This document shows, one piece after another, positions 15,750-23,788 of a stretch of 39,056 nucleotides of DNA (position 1 is the first letter of the stretch; every line of letters begins with the position of its first letter). A program made the translations under genes and the position numbers. The notes under the pieces were generated by a model. That model saw only the letters and a program-made list of their open reading frames with translations. It was not told the origin of the DNA and did no database searches. Source of the DNA: Bacteroidia bacterium (GTDB taxonomy: Bacteria; Bacteroidota; Bacteroidia; Bacteroidales; VadinHA17). The stretch covers positions 1 to 39,056 of the forward strand of contig JAPLDY010000071.1 of NCBI GenBank assembly GCA_026391595.1, read 5' to 3'.

Positions 15750-16526
15750 ATGGCTAGTAAAGAAAAAGCTCCAACCTTTAACGACATTGTTTTCGAAATA
15801 AGGAACAAGGAGTACGGTGCATACAGTCTAAGAAAAAAATACAACCGCAATGTCCTGATTGGTATGCTTGTGGGAATTCTGCTTTTGGGTACTGCTGTAA
15901 TTACTCCACATCTCTATGCAAAAGCTATGGAGAGCAAGAAGAAACGTGAGGAGAGACAGCTTGAAATGGTGATGGAAAATCTGGAAACTCCTGCCGAACA
16001 GTTGGCTCCTCCCCCTCCACCTCCACCTCCGCCAGCTGAGACAGTTCAACAGAACCGATATGTAGCTCCGGTAGTCGTTGACTCAGTAAAACCTGAAGAC
16101 ATGGTTCAGCTTATGACAGCTGACCAGGCATCAACTGATGTAGTAAACGAAGAGTATGTCGAAGCAGTAGAGCAAGTTAAAGAAGAAGTTCAGGAGGTAG
16201 AAGCTGAACCCGAACCATTCGTGGTTGTTGAGGAGATGCCGATGTTCCCGGGCGGAGATGCTGCTCTTCTTACTTATATCGGTGAGCATACCAACTACCC
16301 TGAAGTTGCCAAGGAAAATAACATCCAGGGGAGGGTAATTGTAAGGTTCTGTGTGACATCCAAGGGTACTGTCAGTCAGATAAGCGTATTAAAAGGCGTT
16401 GATCCTGAACTTGATAAGGAAGCAATGAGAGTTGTTTCCACACTTCCTACATTTAAGCCTGGTAAACAGGGCGGCAAGCCGGTTCCTGTCTGGTACATGG
16501 TACCTATTACCTTCACGCTTAAGTAA
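15750..16526 (+). CDS. tonB: TonB energy transducer
   Basis: 258 aa. The cytoplasmic N-terminus FNDIVFEIRNKEYGAYSLRK is of the form usual in Bacteroidota TonB proteins, followed by a transmembrane helix near 34-55. A run of nine prolines (87-95) and an acidic, Val/Glu-rich stretch (~140-172) span the periplasm. The C-terminal TonB domain (~173-258) has MPMFPGGDAALLTYIGEHTN, YPEVAKENNIQGRVIVRF and LPTFKPGKQGGKPVPVWYMV, the part that binds the TonB box of outer-membrane transporters. It is the last gene of the operon and is followed by a strong terminator. No TonB-dependent transporter is in the window, so its clients are encoded elsewhere. Confidence 0.95.
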   Translation: MASKEKAPTFNDIVFEIRNKEYGAYSLRKKYNRNVLIGMLVGILLLGTAVITPHLYAKAMESKKKREERQLEMVMENLETPAEQLAPPPPPPPPPAETVQQNRYVAPVVVDSVKPEDMVQLMTADQASTDVVNEEYVEAVEQVKEEVQEVEAEPEPFVVVEEMPMFPGGDAALLTYIGEHTNYPEVAKENNIQGRVIVRFCVTSKGTVSQISVLKGVDPELDKEAMRVVSTLPTFKPGKQGGKPVPVWYMVPITFTLK

Positions 16527-16547
16527 CAATCATTTTATTGATTATAT

Positions 16548-16579
16548 AAAAAGGGCTCCGAAATTCGGAGCCCTTTTTT
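16548..16579 (+). terminator. Strong intrinsic terminator after tonB
   Basis: AAAAAGGGCTCCGAA at 16548-16562 pairs with TTCGGAGCCCTTTTT from 16564, with a very tight turn. The GC stem GGGCTCCG/CGGAGCCC is followed by six T. A-tract and T-tract on both sides make it likely to act in both directions, so it may also stop the gal operon that ends at 16701. Confidence 0.9.
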
Positions 16580-16596
16580 CTTTTCCTGCCCCCCAT

Positions 16597-16692
16597 CCCC
16601 CCTAAAGGGGGGCTAAATTCAGAACAAATTTTAAATTGGTTATTGATTTAAGCCCCCTTTAGGGGGCAGCCATCAGCCGTCTGGCTGATGGC
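16597..16692. repeat. Cluster of three palindromes between tonB and the gal operon
   Basis: CCCCCC-TAAA-GGGGGG lies at 16597-16612 and GCCCCC-TTTA-GGGGGC at 16652-16667. With their flanks they are also inverted copies of each other across ~30 AT-rich bases. A third palindrome, GCCATCAGCC-GTCT-GGCTGATGGC (16669-16692), follows at once. No gene fits here. This looks like a compact inserted repeat element. Confidence 0.7.
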
Positions 16693-16700
16693 AGGGGTTC

Positions 16701-17729
16701 TTAATTCAGTTCCTTTTTTAATAAGTCCACAAATTGTTGTATATCCTCCTCAGTCGTATCCCAGCTGGTCATGAGCCTGTATTCTGAGGTTATTTCATTC
16801 CATGGGTAAAAGAAATAATGCTTACTGACCTCCCCGGCAGCAGCTTTAGGAATAATAACAAATATTCCATTTGACTGAACAGGCTGTGTAATCCTTATCT
16901 GCTTTATTTCCTTTAACTTATTGGCAAGAACTGAAGCCATGGCATTTGAATGGGACGCACAGCTTTTCCATAGATCATTCCGGAAATAAGCAATATACTG
17001 AGCGGAGATAAACCTCATCTTTGAGGCAAGCTGCATCCCATGCTTCCTTATATATTTAAAATCTGCAGAGAGGCCGGGTTTAAGAAAGCAGACCGCCTCC
17101 CCCATCATCATTCCATTTTTCGTTCCACCGAAAGATAATACATCAACGCCAGCATCTGTTGTAAAAGATTTGAATGGCAAACCGAGTGAGACTGCCGCAT
17201 TTGCAGTCCTCGCTCCATCCATATGGAGATACATGTTCATAGAATGAGCCAGATCGGCCGGCTTCCTGATCTCAGGAACACTGTAGACAGTTCCCATCTC
17301 CGTGGACTGGGTAATAGAGATAACCTTAGGCTGGGCATGATGCTCAAAGTCGAATCCGTGCAAATGCTTTGCAATCATCCCGGGCGTGATCTTACCGTCA
17401 GGAGTAGCTACCGTCAGTACTTTACATCCTGTGAATTTTTCCGGAGCACCGCACTCATCCGTTTCAAGGTGTGCAGTATCGGCAGCAATCAGGGAATTAA
17501 ATGAACGCGTGATTGTGCTGATACCCAATACATTTGCTGCCGTACCGGTAAATACAAAGAATACCTCGGTATCAGGACCAAGCTGTTCTTTAAACAGCTG
17601 TCTTGCTTGTTCAGTATAAATATCTGAACCATACCCGATAACATGGCCGGTATTAACAGCAGCGAGTTCTTTCAGAATATCCGGATGCACACCGGAATTG
17701 TTATCACTCGCAAAACCTCGTTTTACCAT
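16701..17729 (-). CDS. ltaE: Low-specificity threonine aldolase family protein (PLP-dependent)
   Basis: Cleaves L-threonine or L-allo-threonine to glycine and acetaldehyde, or acts on related beta-hydroxy amino acids. Fold-type I PLP enzyme of 342 aa: SDNNSGVHPDIL at the N-terminus, GTAANVLGI near 62-70, the DTAHLETDECGAPE stretch, LHMDGARTANAAVSLG near 168-183 with the PLP-binding aspartate, and the Schiff-base lysine K204 in LSFGGTKNGMM. All essential positions are present. It begins 1 base after the stop of the MFS transporter and so is the last gene of the gal operon, although threonine cleavage has no obvious link to galactose. Specificity for L- or D-isomers and for the substrate is not readable. 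Confidence 0.88.
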   Translation of the reverse strand: MVKRGFASDNNSGVHPDILKELAAVNTGHVIGYGSDIYTEQARQLFKEQLGPDTEVFFVFTGTAANVLGISTITRSFNSLIAADTAHLETDECGAPEKFTGCKVLTVATPDGKITPGMIAKHLHGFDFEHHAQPKVISITQSTEMGTVYSVPEIRKPADLAHSMNMYLHMDGARTANAAVSLGLPFKSFTTDAGVDVLSFGGTKNGMMMGEAVCFLKPGLSADFKYIRKHGMQLASKMRFISAQYIAYFRNDLWKSCASHSNAMASVLANKLKEIKQIRITQPVQSNGIFVIIPKAAAGEVSKHYFFYPWNEITSEYRLMTSWDTTEEDIQQFVDLLKKELN

Positions 17730-17730
17730 A

Positions 17731-18939
17731 TTATCTTATCTTCGATCCTTTTACCGCGAAGAAGGTAATATATGCATAATATAGAAACAGACAGCAGATT
17801 GCAACGATCAGTCCAACACTTTTCTGAATCCCACCCATCATTATCGGAAGAATTGCTGCCCCGATAACTGAAGTAGCAATTACACCAGAGCCCACTTTTG
17901 AGTGAGGACCAAGATCCTCCAGGGCAAGATTGTAAATGCATGGCCACATGATTGAGTGCATAAGACCAGTGCCAAGGAATAATACCAGTGCAACTTTGTC
18001 CACTCCCATTTTGCCAAGAACGAGAGAAAGAAGAAGCATTACTGCCCCAAAGATGGCATTGAAGCTGAGTATTGTTCTGGCAGAATATTTGCGAAGGATA
18101 AAGATGCCTGCAATACGGCCTACCATCAATCCTAACCAGTAATATGCCAGAAGTTGTGTCCTCATTTCAGCATTGAAGCTGAACCCGAGTTTGCTTGAAT
18201 AATCGGCAAAGAAACTTGGGATGCCAATTTCAATACCCATATAAAAGAAGATTGCAAGTGAACCGAGCCACAAATGCATGTATTTGTATGCACTTGATTT
18301 ATAATGTTTTACAGGTCCTCCCTCTGAGACTTCTCCTTCCTTTATCTCAGGAAGTTTCAGGAAGAACATTACAGCGACAATAATCAGAGTGGCAACACCT
18401 ATACCTGCAAAAGGTCCCTGAACAGTTTTGGGATCTGAAGCTCCTCCAGTATTAGCTGATACTATCAGCATTGATACAAATAACGGGGCGATAACGGTCG
18501 CAAGTGAATTAAGAGCATTAGTCAGTGTCAGGCGGCTTGCAGCGGTTTCAGGAGTGCCTAAAGCGTTTACATAAGGATTAGCTGCTACCTGAAGCAATAC
18601 CACGCCTATGGCAAATACCGAAACGGCGCAAAGGAATGGCACATATCCCATTGCTACTGCAGGTATGCAAAGGAAGAATCCGATACTCACAAGTCCAAGT
18701 CCGGCAAGCACGCCATTTTTATAGCCGATGCGGTTTAACAGATATCCGACAGGGATTGACAGGATATATGCGCCATAAAAGAATGTGTTAGGCAACTGTT
18801 TTTCAACTTCGTTAAGATTGAAAGCACTCTTAAGGTAATCGATAAGAGAGTTGTTCATGGTTGTGATGAAGCCGAACAGGAAGAAGAGTGAAGCCATCAC
18901 GATCAGTGGGAACAGATAGTTGTTTTTATTGTTAGTCAT
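17731..18939 (-). CDS. Sugar:proton symporter of the FucP/GluP MFS family (copy 1)
   Basis: 402 aa, about 12 transmembrane helices. Family features: FLFGFITTMNNSLIDYLK at the first helix, LLNRIGYKNGVLAGLGLV, LQVAANPYVNALGTPETAAS at 116-135 and SIMWPCIYNLALEDLG near the end. These place it with the glucose/galactose (GluP) branch of the fucose permease family. A galK-galM neighbour favours galactose as substrate, but glucose, fucose or N-acetylated sugars remain possible. It follows galM by 38 bases, which contain three tandem copies of a 7-mer, and is followed 1 base later by the threonine aldolase gene. Confidence 0.88.
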   Translation of the reverse strand: MTNNKNNYLFPLIVMASLFFLFGFITTMNNSLIDYLKSAFNLNEVEKQLPNTFFYGAYILSIPVGYLLNRIGYKNGVLAGLGLVSIGFFLCIPAVAMGYVPFLCAVSVFAIGVVLLQVAANPYVNALGTPETAASRLTLTNALNSLATVIAPLFVSMLIVSANTGGASDPKTVQGPFAGIGVATLIIVAVMFFLKLPEIKEGEVSEGGPVKHYKSSAYKYMHLWLGSLAIFFYMGIEIGIPSFFADYSSKLGFSFNAEMRTQLLAYYWLGLMVGRIAGIFILRKYSARTILSFNAIFGAVMLLLSLVLGKMGVDKVALVLFLGTGLMHSIMWPCIYNLALEDLGPHSKVGSGVIATSVIGAAILPIMMGGIQKSVGLIVAICCLFLYYAYITFFAVKGSKIR

Positions 18940-18954
18940 AGTATCAGGTTTTAT

Positions 18955-18975
18955 GTGATTAGTGATTGGTGATTG
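18955..18975. repeat. Three-copy 7-mer array upstream of an MFS gene
   Basis: GTGATTA, GTGATTG and GTGATTG follow one another without gaps; on the coding strand the units read CAATCAC, CAATCAC and TAATCAC. The array fills most of the 38-base spacer between galM and the MFS start codon at 18939, so it is part of the operon mRNA. Confidence 0.7.
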
Positions 18976-18977
18976 TG

Positions 18978-20066
18978 TTATTTGACACTGAATTTATAAA
19001 CGCAGCTGTGTTTATACTCCTCGCCAGGATTTAGAATAGTGGTTGGGAAATGAGGTTTGTTGATCGCATCTGCAAAATGCTGTGTTTCAAGGCAGAAGGC
19101 CCATCGCCGCTGATATTTCTTCCCTTCTTTACCCGTCTCATTATCGATCCAGTTTGCAGTATAGAGCTGAACTCCCGGTTGAGTGGTAAATACTTCCATC
19201 ACTCGTCCGGATTTTGGATCTAGAGCCACTGCAGCAAGGCCAAGTGTACCAGTGCGGTGTCTCAGAACCCAGTTATGGTCATAGCCTGCACCATATTTCA
19301 GCTGGATATCCTCTTTGTCAATATCTGCTCCGAACTTCTTTGGAGAAGTAAAATCCATTGGCGTTCCCTTAACGCTGCATATCTCACCGGTAGGAATATT
19401 TGTTTCATCTGTAGGTGTAAAGAAATCACCGTTGATCATTAATTCCTGATCATAGATGCTTCCTGATCCTTCACCGGCAAGGTTGAAATAGGAATGAGAT
19501 GCAAGATTAAACACCGTTGATTTATCGGTAGCCGCATGGTAATCAATCTGAAGTTCGTTGTTATCGGTCAGAGTATATGTAACTGTAACTTTTACCTTTC
19601 CAGGGTACCCCTCCTCCATGTCTGCTGAAACATATTCCATTTTCACACCAGAAGATGATGTTTTCACAACATCCCAGACAACCTTGTTGAACCCGGTTAT
19701 ACCGCCGTGGAGATGATTGGGCCCGTTATTAACTGCCAGGGTAAACTCTTTATCATGCAAGATGAATTTTCCTTTAGCAATACGGTTTGCACAACGTCCG
19801 CAGACAGCGCCCATATAAGGACCGTTTCCGTCGATGTACTCTTTTATGGTATCATAGCCCTGAACGACATCTGCCATCTTTCCGCTCCTGTCCGGGACAA
19901 ATATGCTGACAATGATCGCGCCATAGTTTGTAACCTGTGCAACGAGCCCGTTTTTATTCTTCAACGTATGAAGGGAGGTCGCCTTACCCTTATGCACACT
20001 TTTAAATGATTCTTCCCGGATGATATTCATATCTGATCTTAAATTGGATAATACGTGATTATTCAT
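18978..20066 (-). CDS. galM: Galactose mutarotase (aldose 1-epimerase)
   Basis: Interconverts alpha- and beta-D-galactose so that galactokinase receives the alpha anomer. Catalytic residues are visible: H120 in GPNHLHGG and H191 in ASHSYFNL, with E327 in CLETQHF as base; GVQLYTANW and GAGYDHNW are further family motifs. There is no signal peptide, so it is cytoplasmic, unlike the secreted mutarotase lipoproteins common in this phylum. Length is 362 aa from the first ATG; an ATG at 20030 (MNIIREESF) would drop 12 unconserved residues and may be the true start. It begins 7 bases after galK, or 43 bases after with the later start. Confidence 0.94.
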   Translation of the reverse strand: MNNHVLSNLRSDMNIIREESFKSVHKGKATSLHTLKNKNGLVAQVTNYGAIIVSIFVPDRSGKMADVVQGYDTIKEYIDGNGPYMGAVCGRCANRIAKGKFILHDKEFTLAVNNGPNHLHGGITGFNKVVWDVVKTSSSGVKMEYVSADMEEGYPGKVKVTVTYTLTDNNELQIDYHAATDKSTVFNLASHSYFNLAGEGSGSIYDQELMINGDFFTPTDETNIPTGEICSVKGTPMDFTSPKKFGADIDKEDIQLKYGAGYDHNWVLRHRTGTLGLAAVALDPKSGRVMEVFTTQPGVQLYTANWIDNETGKEGKKYQRRWAFCLETQHFADAINKPHFPTTILNPGEEYKHSCVYKFSVK

Positions 20067-20073
20067 TATTTGA

Positions 20074-21357
20074 TTAAAGCTTTACTTTTCCTGCACCCTG
20101 ATGCCTTATGAATAGCGTCCTGCATGATCCTTTACCATAGACATGTTCAATTGTTGTAATATACTTTTTAAGCAATTTCTTAGGAACAAATGCCTGAATA
20201 GTACCTGCAAAACCGCCTCCGTGAACACGCCATGCACCATGTCCTTTTAGAACCAATTCGCTCAATGCCAGCGCAAGAGAAACACCCTGTTCCCTGATAT
20301 TATTCACAGGATAGATATTCTGATTATACATATAGGAACTGTATCCGGAATCAACGACCATTCCAAGGAAAGCTTTAAAGTTATTTTTTTCAAGAGCAGC
20401 CACCTCATCCACAACCCGCTGATTATCGCCCTGGAAGTGAATAGCACGCAGAATGGCGCGGTCGCCAACTTTCTTACGGATTTTAGGTATAATCTGCAGT
20501 ACCTGCTCAATGCTTACCTGGCGCAATACTTTGGCGCCAAGCTCTGCAGCCACTGCCTTCATATCGATAGGCAGAGAAGCATACTCGTCGTTCAGATCAG
20601 CATGGTTGCCTCCGGTATCTGTAATGACCAGGGAGAATCCTGTTGCAACAAAATCGAAATTAACCTTTTTCACTACAGGTTTTGAAGGATCCTTGAAATC
20701 AATGGTTATAAGTCCTCCCATAGCGCAAGCCGTCTGGTCCATAAGACCGCATGGCTTGCCAAAGTAGTTGTTCTCAGAGTACTGGCCGATTATTGCATTC
20801 CGGATAGGATCTACTTTTCCTTTATTAAAGAGCTGATCCAGTATTGCTCCGATGAGGACTTCAAAAGAAGCTGATGAGCTTAATCCTGATCCTTTTGGAA
20901 CACCGCCATCGATACATGCATCAAATCCGCCAATGGCATACCCAAGTTCCTTAAACCGCGAACAGATACCTCTTACAAGGGCAGCAGAGGAAAACCTTTC
21001 GCTTTTTACAGGTTTTAAGGAAGAAAGATCCACAATGAATTTAGGATAGCCCTCAGAAAAGATCCTGATGGTATTGGTATTATTCTTACCTGCAACGGCT
21101 ACATTATCGAGGTTTACGGCACCGGCAAGAACCCTTCCCCAGTTATGATCGGTATGGTTACCGCCTATCTCGGTACGTCCCGGCGAACTATAAAAATCGA
21201 CATCCTTTTTACCGAACTCTTTGTTAAACATCTTAAGAAGGCCGGCATATCTCTTTGCATTTCTTTTCAGTTCAGCCGGGTCGGTCCCATATAATTCGCG
21301 GAAAGCCTTGTTGTCGCCATTATTGATCTTTGCGATAAGAGTCTCTGTTGTTGCCAT
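20074..21357 (-). CDS. galK: Galactokinase
   Basis: Phosphorylates alpha-D-galactose at C1 with ATP, the first committed Leloir step. GHMP-kinase signatures are intact: the galactokinase motif SPGRTEIGGNHTDHNWG (58-74) with the catalytic arginine R61, the phosphate-binding loop GGVPKGSGLSSSASFE (151-166), the catalytic aspartate D207 in KPCGLMDQTACAMGG, and WRVHGGGFAGTIQAFVP near the C-terminus. At 427 aa it is somewhat longer than the E. coli enzyme (382 aa), mainly from an N-terminal extension of about 30 residues before the first motif. It follows an MFS gene across a 126-base spacer with a hairpin and precedes galM. Neither galT nor galE is in this operon. Confidence 0.95.
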   Translation of the reverse strand: MATTETLIAKINNGDNKAFRELYGTDPAELKRNAKRYAGLLKMFNKEFGKKDVDFYSSPGRTEIGGNHTDHNWGRVLAGAVNLDNVAVAGKNNTNTIRIFSEGYPKFIVDLSSLKPVKSERFSSAALVRGICSRFKELGYAIGGFDACIDGGVPKGSGLSSSASFEVLIGAILDQLFNKGKVDPIRNAIIGQYSENNYFGKPCGLMDQTACAMGGLITIDFKDPSKPVVKKVNFDFVATGFSLVITDTGGNHADLNDEYASLPIDMKAVAAELGAKVLRQVSIEQVLQIIPKIRKKVGDRAILRAIHFQGDNQRVVDEVAALEKNNFKAFLGMVVDSGYSSYMYNQNIYPVNNIREQGVSLALALSELVLKGHGAWRVHGGGFAGTIQAFVPKKLLKKYITTIEHVYGKGSCRTLFIRHQGAGKVKL

Positions 21358-21415
21358 TTTATAAAGTTTTTGAGTTGATGATTGTAAAAATAATAATTGT
21401 CGTGTAATTATGCAT

Positions 21416-21449
21416 AGAGGCTGTCTGATGAAATAATAAGACAGCCTCT
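21416..21449 (-). terminator. Hairpin between MFS copy 2 and galK, possible attenuator
   Basis: AGAGGCTGTCT at 21416-21426 pairs with AGACAGCCTCT at 21439-21449 around a 12-base loop, an 11-bp stem. Read in the gene direction no T-run follows, so it is not a strong terminator. It may set different mRNA levels for the transporter and the downstream gal genes. Confidence 0.45.
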
Positions 21450-21483
21450 CTTTAACAGTAAATCCCGATCCAATTTAGGTTAC

Positions 21484-22821
21484 CTATTTATGTTTGCTTC
21501 CTGCCAGTGCATAAAATACGATATACAGGTAGCAAATGATCGGAAGTATAAACGCAAATTTGACTCCTAGTCCGTCGGCAACAACACCCATAAGTACCGG
21601 GATGATCGCACCACCGACTATAAGAGTGTTGATGAGGCCTGAGGCCATGCTGAGTTCACCCTTGTCGAGTCCGTCAACACCAAGTGAAAAGATATTGGGG
21701 AACATTATGGAGTTGAAGAAACCGATGGAGAGGCCCACCCAGAGGATGACATTTCCTCCGGCTGCCATTACGACAACGAGAAGAAGTGCTGCAACCAGTC
21801 CGAATACTGCAAGCGACCTTGCCGTCTTGCCCTTGCCAAGCTGAATTGCCAGGTAGTTGATGACAGCGATACCTGCAAAGATAAGACCGTCAGTTATATT
21901 GTGCCTTACAAACCATCCAACAAACACGGCTAGCGCCACAACCAGGACCGCATACAGGTATTTTCTTGAATTAGAGGTATTTGAAAGCATAAATGATCCA
22001 TAGAACCTTCCAACCATGCTGCCTCCCCAGTAAAGTGCGATCATCTTGGCTGCATCCATCTGAACCATATGCAATGCTTCCTGGAAATATCTCTGGAGCA
22101 TGGCTGCTGTTCCTACTTCAGCACCAACATAACAGAAAATACCGACTGCACCAAGGATAACATGAGGGTATTTCCATACGCTTTTCTTTTCCACACCCTG
22201 AGTTGAGATCTCCGGAAGCTTAAGAAAATATATTGCTATTGCAATGACAAGTACTACAATCCCTATAATAAGAAAAGGTACAGGAACCTGATTGGCGGCC
22301 TCTGAGGGTGTAAGCAATTTTGCACCTGCTTTAAATACGAATGCACTTGCCACAAGAGGTGCAAGGTATGTTGCGATAGAGTTAAGAGCCTGTGTGAGGT
22401 TAAGCCTTCCGGAAGCTGTTTCAGATGCGCCCAGGGCTGTAACATACGGATTGGCAGCAACCTGGAGGAATACAACACCGCCTGCCATTATAAAGATGGC
22501 GAACAGGAAGAATGGAAATGACAAAGCCCTGGCAGCAGGGAAGAAGAGGAAGCTTCCAAGGGCAACAAGCACAAGACCAAGAATAACACCTGACTTATAA
22601 CCGATCTTTTTAATTATGCCTCCTGCAGTAAAGGATAATAGAAAATAGGTGAAGAAAAAAGCCCCGTTAACCAGCTGAGCCTGAAAGTTCGACAGTTCAA
22701 ATACTGCCTTGAATTTATCAGCGAGCGTAATGTTGAAGGTAGTAACGAAGCCGAACAGGAAGAATATCATTCCCATAAAGGCCATTCCGGCTGCCTGTGT
22801 ATTTTTTTGTTCCGTCATCAT
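21484..22821 (-). CDS. Sugar:proton symporter of the FucP/GluP MFS family (copy 2)
   Basis: 445 aa, about 12 transmembrane helices, first gene of the gal operon. Shared with copy 1 are FFLFGFVTTFNITLADKFK, IKKIGYKSGVILGLVLV, LQVAANPYVTALGASETASG with LNLTQALNS, and SIMFPNIFSLGVDGL. It is about 40 residues longer, mostly in an extra hydrophobic stretch around 310-350 (INYLAIQLGKGKTARSLAVF). The two paralogues are clearly diverged, so they probably differ in substrate or affinity. The start may be either of two adjacent ATGs (22821 or 22818). A perfect TATCTTTG at 22888-22895 on the minus strand is the likely operon promoter. Confidence 0.88.
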   Translation of the reverse strand: MMTEQKNTQAAGMAFMGMIFFLFGFVTTFNITLADKFKAVFELSNFQAQLVNGAFFFTYFLLSFTAGGIIKKIGYKSGVILGLVLVALGSFLFFPAARALSFPFFLFAIFIMAGGVVFLQVAANPYVTALGASETASGRLNLTQALNSIATYLAPLVASAFVFKAGAKLLTPSEAANQVPVPFLIIGIVVLVIAIAIYFLKLPEISTQGVEKKSVWKYPHVILGAVGIFCYVGAEVGTAAMLQRYFQEALHMVQMDAAKMIALYWGGSMVGRFYGSFMLSNTSNSRKYLYAVLVVALAVFVGWFVRHNITDGLIFAGIAVINYLAIQLGKGKTARSLAVFGLVAALLLVVVMAAGGNVILWVGLSIGFFNSIMFPNIFSLGVDGLDKGELSMASGLINTLIVGGAIIPVLMGVVADGLGVKFAFILPIICYLYIVFYALAGSKHK

Positions 22822-22887
22822 GTATGTTTCTGGTTTAACAAGTTGATTTTTATGGAAGAAGTAAAATTACATTTTAAGATCGATTTT

Positions 22888-22895
22888 CAAAGATA
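22888..22895 (-). promoter_or_regulatory. Promoter -7 element of the gal operon
   Basis: The minus strand reads TATCTTTG, a perfect TAnnTTTG, with TTG 17 bases further upstream (22913-22915 on this strand). The predicted leader to the first gene is about 60 bases. It overlaps the divergent truA promoter region, so a regulator bound here could affect both. Confidence 0.55.
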
Positions 22896-22919
22896 TCGGG
22901 CCGAATAATTATCAATAGC

Positions 22920-22927
22920 TATATTTG
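22920..22927 (+). promoter_or_regulatory. Candidate -7 element of truA
   Basis: TATATTTG matches TAnnTTTG and lies 13 bases before the GTG start of truA. Transcription would begin near 22934, leaving a very short leader, which is common in this phylum. No clear -33 element. Confidence 0.5.
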
Positions 22928-22940
22928 CATAAACATTCCC

Positions 22941-23699
22941 GTGAAAACGCGATACTTCATATTTATTTCCTATAAAGGGACCTCCTATCACGGCTGGCAG
23001 GTACAGCCTAATTCTGTGACTGTTCAAAAGATCCTCGATGAAGCTCTCACCACAATACTGAATGAAAAGATAGCTACCACCGGAGCAGGAAGAACAGATA
23101 CAGGAGTTCATGCAAAGGTTTTCTGTGCTCATTTTGATTCCGTATCACCAGACCTCATAAATAAGAAGAACCTGGCATACAGGCTGAACCGCTACCTTCC
23201 AAAAGATATTTCGGTCTCAAAGATCCTGAGAGTAATTCCTGAGGCACATGCCCGGTTCGACGCTATATCCAGAACATATCGCTATAACATCTCAAGGACC
23301 AAGGATCCGTTCTGGGATGAAGACTCATGGTTCATTCATGGCAAACTGGATATAAATGCAATGAATGAGGTCTGCGGACTGCTTTTGAACTACAATGATT
23401 TTACAAGTTTCAGCAGACTTCATTCGGATACCAAAACAAACTTATGCAGGATCTTCTTTGCAGTATGGGAAGAGGCCGACGACAGGCTGGTTTTTACCAT
23501 TAAGGCAGACAGGTTCCTGAGGAATATGGTAAGAGCGCTTGTGGGTACAATGGTGGAAATTGGCGCCGGTAAAATGACAGCAAAGCAGTTTGAAGAAATA
23601 ATCATGGCGAAAGATCGCTGCAAGGCCGGTAAATCGGCCCCGGCAAAAGGATTATTACTTGTCGGAATCGAGTATCCTGATTCGATATTTTCAATGTGA
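22941..23699 (+). CDS. truA: tRNA pseudouridine(38-40) synthase
   Basis: Converts uridines 38-40 in the tRNA anticodon stem to pseudouridine. The family core ATTGAGRTDTGVHAKVFCAH contains the catalytic aspartate D53. Other features: SYKGTSYHGWQVQPNSVTVQ near the N-terminus, YLPKDISV, ARFDAISRTYRYNI and the C-terminal RFLRNMVRALVGTMVEIG. Length 252 aa is normal. The start codon is GTG at 22941; this gives the expected N-terminus MKTRYFIFISYKGTSY and there is no nearby ATG. It is divergent from the gal operon and ends 89 bases before nuoA, which has its own promoter. Confidence 0.95.
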   Translation: MKTRYFIFISYKGTSYHGWQVQPNSVTVQKILDEALTTILNEKIATTGAGRTDTGVHAKVFCAHFDSVSPDLINKKNLAYRLNRYLPKDISVSKILRVIPEAHARFDAISRTYRYNISRTKDPFWDEDSWFIHGKLDINAMNEVCGLLLNYNDFTSFSRLHSDTKTNLCRIFFAVWEEADDRLVFTIKADRFLRNMVRALVGTMVEIGAGKMTAKQFEEIIMAKDRCKAGKSAPAKGLLLVGIEYPDSIFSM

Positions 23700-23752
23700 T
23701 AATTATCATAATAGTTTGATGTTAATTATTTCACAACAATTAAAAGAATTTC

Positions 23753-23760
23753 TATTTTTG
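23753..23760 (+). promoter_or_regulatory. Candidate -7 element of the nuo operon
   Basis: TATTTTTG matches TAnnTTTG, 28 bases before the nuoA ATG, in an AT-rich spacer after truA. The -33 region is weak. It is the only good candidate ahead of the ten-kilobase nuo operon. Confidence 0.55.
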
Positions 23761-23788
23761 TCCGGCCTGAAATCTAAAATCTGGTTCT

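Noticed and set aside
16597-16692. Terminal inverted repeats of an insertion sequence
   Set aside because: There is no transposase between or near the palindromes, and the spacing is only tens of bases.
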